This document shows positions 6,406 to 8,038 of a stretch of 8,038 nt of DNA, one piece after another (the stretch's first letter is position 1; each line of letters starts with the position of its first letter). The position numbers and the translations under genes are program-made. The notes under the pieces are model-generated. The model was not told the origin of the DNA, searched no databases, and worked only from the letters and a program-made list of their open reading frames with translations. Source of the DNA: Claveliimonas sp964652805 (GTDB lineage: Bacteria > Bacillota > Clostridia > Lachnospirales > Lachnospiraceae); NCBI GenBank assembly GCA_964652805.1, contig CAZZBJ010000092.1, positions 1 to 8,038 of the forward strand, given 5' to 3'.

Positions 6406-6541
6406 ACGGATGACAGAGTACGGCAGTTTTTTGAGCAGATGCCGGAGGCTTTGCTTTGCCTGCGTCTCCTTCGCAAAGGTGAGGAAGAGGAAGGAGCGGG
6501 GCCGCCTTCTTTGCGGCGAAGTGACAGGGAAGTTTTTTTGA
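6406..6541 (+). pseudogene. Decayed small gene, two frames, start codon ACG
   Basis: AGGAG at 6393-6397 lies 8 nt before ACG at 6406, where an ATG would be expected. From there the frame reads TDDRVRQFFEQMPEAL to about 6453. The protein-like reading then moves to the next frame, from CTT at 6449, as LCFACVSFAKVRKRKERG to about 6502, and that frame meets TGA at 6539-6541. The pieces look like the N-terminus and an internal strand of one short protein, with residues deleted between them, a lost start codon and a lost C-terminus. From memory the FACVSF-x-KVR-K-K-ER segment resembles small DUF5655-type proteins of Clostridia, but I could not check this and the identification is weak. The gene probably followed the aldo/keto reductase in one transcript. 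A small GCCGC/GCGGC hairpin (6501-6517) and a T7 run (6533-6539) may form a poor terminator. Confidence 0.4.
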
Positions 6542-6548
6542 CGGAGTC

Positions 6549-6578
6549 TTGACAGATGAAAGAAAAACTATCTATAAT
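6549..6578 (+). promoter_or_regulatory. Consensus SigA promoter of the alcohol dehydrogenase leader
   Basis: TTGACA at 6549-6554 and TATAAT at 6573-6578 are both perfect consensus hexamers, separated by 18 nt. Transcription would begin near 6585, leaving about 110 nt of leader before the dehydrogenase start at 6695. Confidence 0.88.
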
Positions 6579-6611
6579 AGGCTCGTTGAGAAATGAATAC
6601 GGAAATATGGC

Positions 6612-6646
6612 AAGGGAGCTGTGAGATGAGGTCACGGCTCCCTTTT
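6612..6646 (+). terminator. Leader hairpin with T-run: candidate attenuator
   Basis: AAGGGAGCTGTGA (6612-6624) pairs with TCACGGCTCCCTT (6632-6644) over 13 positions, including one G-T pair, around the seven-base loop GATGAGG, with TTTT at 6643-6646. It starts only about 27 nt after the predicted transcription start and lies 48 nt before the dehydrogenase ATG. It would therefore stop transcription early unless opened. A five-codon ORF (ATG at 6607, stop at 6622-6624) ends inside the rising arm of the stem. Confidence 0.6.
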
Positions 6647-6694
6647 GCTTCCGCATTTGTTCAGAATGGAACACAGAAAGGATGGAAAGCTATC

Positions 6695-7858
6695 ATGATG
6701 ACAACATTCAGCCATTATCTCCCGGTCAATCTGATTTTCGGAGCCGGGAAGACCGAAGTACTGAGAGAGGAGACCGCAAAATACGGGCGAAAGGTCATGA
6801 TCGTGACGGGGAGAGGCAGCACAAAAAAATCCGGACTCCTGGACCGGGCAAAGACGCTGCTGGAAAAAGAGGGGATGGAGGTGACTGTCTTTGACGAGGC
6901 GGAGCCTAATCCCCTTGCATCCACCGCTATGCGAGGTGCCACCATTGCCAGAGAGAAAGGCTGCGATGTGATCGTGGGCCTGGGCGGAGGCAGCATCATG
7001 GATTGCAGCAAGGCGGTGGCCTTTGCGGCCTGCAACGAGGGACCGATCTTCGACTATATCTATGGGGTGAAGAAAGGCGATGGCGCACTGCCTCTTGTCC
7101 TTGTGCCCACCACCTGCGGCACGGGCAGCGAGGGCAACTGCTTTGCCGTGCTCACAGATGACAAAACGAGGGACAAAAAGTCCCTGCGGGACAATGCGGT
7201 CATCGCCAAGGCGTCCATCGTTGACCCGGAGCTGATGACCACCATGCCGGCCCATGTCCTGGCTTCCGTTGGATTTGACGCCCTTTGTCACTGTATGGAA
7301 GCCTATATGAGCAAAATCTGTGACCCCATCACGGAAATCATGGCTCTGGAGGGTATCCGTCTCATAAGAGGAAATCTGGTGAAAATCTATGAAGAGAAGA
7401 AAAAAGGGCTCACAGACATGACTGTCATGGACATGGATGCCTGGAGTGCTGTCTGCCTGGCCAGTACATACGGCGGCATGGTGATCAATCAGGCAGGGGT
7501 GACCGCACCCCACGGGCTGGAGCACCCGGCCAGCGGCATGCGCAATATCACCCATGGCAGAGGCCTGGCAGCCCTTACTCCGGTTATCTACAGACGCACC
7601 GCAGAGGCAGCTCCGGAGACATTTGCCGTCATCTCAAAGTGTCTGGGAGGCGCAGATGAGAAGGACTGCGTGTCTGTCATCAAGGCGCTCCTGGACAGCC
7701 TGGACCTGCGAACAACCCTCTCGGCAGAGGGCGTCCTTCCGGAGGATGTGGAGTGGATGACAAAAAACGCCTTCAAAGTCTCCGCAGCCGGACTCCAGAA
7801 CCATCCCAAGGTGTTTACGGAGGAGGAAGTAGCCCAGATCTACCGGGAAGCACTGTAA
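6695..7858 (+). CDS. Iron-containing alcohol dehydrogenase (group III)
   Basis: This 387-residue protein has the normal length of Fe-dependent alcohol dehydrogenases (FucO, butanol and 1,3-propanediol dehydrogenase family), which reduce aldehydes with NAD(P)H in the cytoplasm. The dinucleotide motif GGGSIMDCSKA begins at 97 with D103, and PTTCGTGSE follows as the second conserved loop. Metal ligands are D195 and H199 in FDALCH, H273 in APHGLEHP and H287 in ITHGRG; H277 between them is the usual extra catalytic histidine. The H273/H277/H287 spacing equals that of FucO H263/H267/H277. The start at 6695 (or 6698) is preferred because family proteins begin with a short tail before PVNLIFGAGK and AAAGGA lies at 6677-6682. 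An in-frame ATG at 6593 would add 34 unlikely residues, coded by the leader hairpin. It has its own promoter and terminator, so it is monocistronic. Substrate not determinable; fermentative aldehyde reduction is likely. Confidence 0.92.
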   Translation: MMTTFSHYLPVNLIFGAGKTEVLREETAKYGRKVMIVTGRGSTKKSGLLDRAKTLLEKEGMEVTVFDEAEPNPLASTAMRGATIAREKGCDVIVGLGGGSIMDCSKAVAFAACNEGPIFDYIYGVKKGDGALPLVLVPTTCGTGSEGNCFAVLTDDKTRDKKSLRDNAVIAKASIVDPELMTTMPAHVLASVGFDALCHCMEAYMSKICDPITEIMALEGIRLIRGNLVKIYEEKKKGLTDMTVMDMDAWSAVCLASTYGGMVINQAGVTAPHGLEHPASGMRNITHGRGLAALTPVIYRRTAEAAPETFAVISKCLGGADEKDCVSVIKALLDSLDLRTTLSAEGVLPEDVEWMTKNAFKVSAAGLQNHPKVFTEEEVAQIYREAL

Positions 7859-7915
7859 AGATAAAAAAGAAGTACAGAAAAAGACTGCATAGATAAGAGC
7901 GGCATAGTTGAGCAA

Positions 7916-7958
7916 TCCTCTCTGACACAGTATAATACGGTGTCAGAGAGGAATTTTT
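7916..7958 (+). terminator. Strong intrinsic terminator after the alcohol dehydrogenase gene
   Basis: TCCTCTCTGACAC at 7916-7928 pairs perfectly with GTGTCAGAGAGGA at 7940-7952 (13 bp), loop 7929-7939, followed by TTTTT at 7954-7958. It begins 58 nt after the stop codon. Confidence 0.93.
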
Positions 7959-7996
7959 GCGAAAGAAATGAATCATATCATAAGATTTTCCTACAA

Positions 7997-8038
7997 ATTC
8001 TGCACACTATTCTGCACAATATAAATGTGGAGTATAAT
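7997..8038 (+). promoter_or_regulatory. Tandem direct repeat and -10 box upstream of the next gene
   Basis: ATTCTGCACA occurs twice, at 7997-8006 and 8009-8018, with a 12-nt period. A TATAAT box closes the window at 8033-8038. Counting 17 nt back gives TTCTGC (8010-8015), a poor -35 hexamer lying inside the second repeat. Another -10-like TATAAA lies at 8020-8025. A weak -35 covered by repeated sites is typical of a promoter bound by a regulator, as activator or repressor. The gene it serves is outside the window. Confidence 0.5.

Noticed and set aside
6580..6600. Possible Rex (NADH-sensing repressor) operator at the alcohol dehydrogenase promoter
   Set aside because: I looked for a TTGTTAA-type inverted repeat near the promoter. 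Only TTGAGAAATGAA is present, without the required symmetry.
6632..7555. A 307-codon minus-strand open frame
   Set aside because: It is the antisense shadow of the alcohol dehydrogenase gene, with His- and Cys-rich random-looking composition.
1..8038. CRISPR array, tRNA, insertion sequence or attachment site
   Set aside because: I found no regularly spaced repeats, cloverleaf-like segment, transposase-like frame or terminal inverted repeats.

Overview
The window looks like chromosomal DNA from an anaerobic Gram-positive bacterium of the Clostridia, most likely Lachnospiraceae-like. This is inferred from the electron-bifurcating NfnAB pair, the ferredoxin-type aldo/keto reductase, the iron-dependent alcohol dehydrogenase, the strong purine-rich ribosome binding sites, the SigA-type promoters and the U-tailed terminators. 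I see no rRNA or tRNA gene, CRISPR array, insertion sequence or phage gene. No undescribed multi-gene system stands out. The most interesting content is in the leaders and in the broken genes.

Layout: (1) 2-1917 holds the 3' end of nfnA and all of nfnB, overlapping by 1 nt and closed by an intrinsic terminator at 1965-2001. (2) 2045-2524 is rlmH with a GTG start. (3) 2651-3613 is a promoter, a 21-codon leader ORF whose last codons form a terminator-like hairpin, then an EamA-type transporter gene cut off after about two thirds and joined to the out-of-frame tail of an unidentified gene. (4) 3630-4145, minus strand, encodes a membrane-anchored extracytoplasmic FKBP-type prolyl isomerase. (5) 4444-5175 is a HAD-family hydrolase with hairpins in its leader. 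(6) 5374-6390 is an aldo/keto reductase with a C-terminal double [4Fe-4S] domain, followed by a short decayed gene. (7) 6549-7858 is a fully consensus promoter, a leader hairpin that looks like an attenuator, and an iron-containing alcohol dehydrogenase closed by a strong terminator. (8) The right edge carries a tandem 10-bp direct repeat just upstream of a TATAAT box, probably the control region of the next gene.

Functionally, three loci concern redox balance. NfnAB exchanges electrons among ferredoxin, NADH and NADPH, the aldo/keto reductase may couple Fe-S electrons to carbonyl reduction, and the alcohol dehydrogenase uses NAD(P)H to reduce aldehydes. They are not one operon: terminators and separate leaders divide them, so any cooperation is metabolic and inferred. 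Two or three broken reading frames show that this stretch is undergoing deletion and decay between conserved housekeeping genes.
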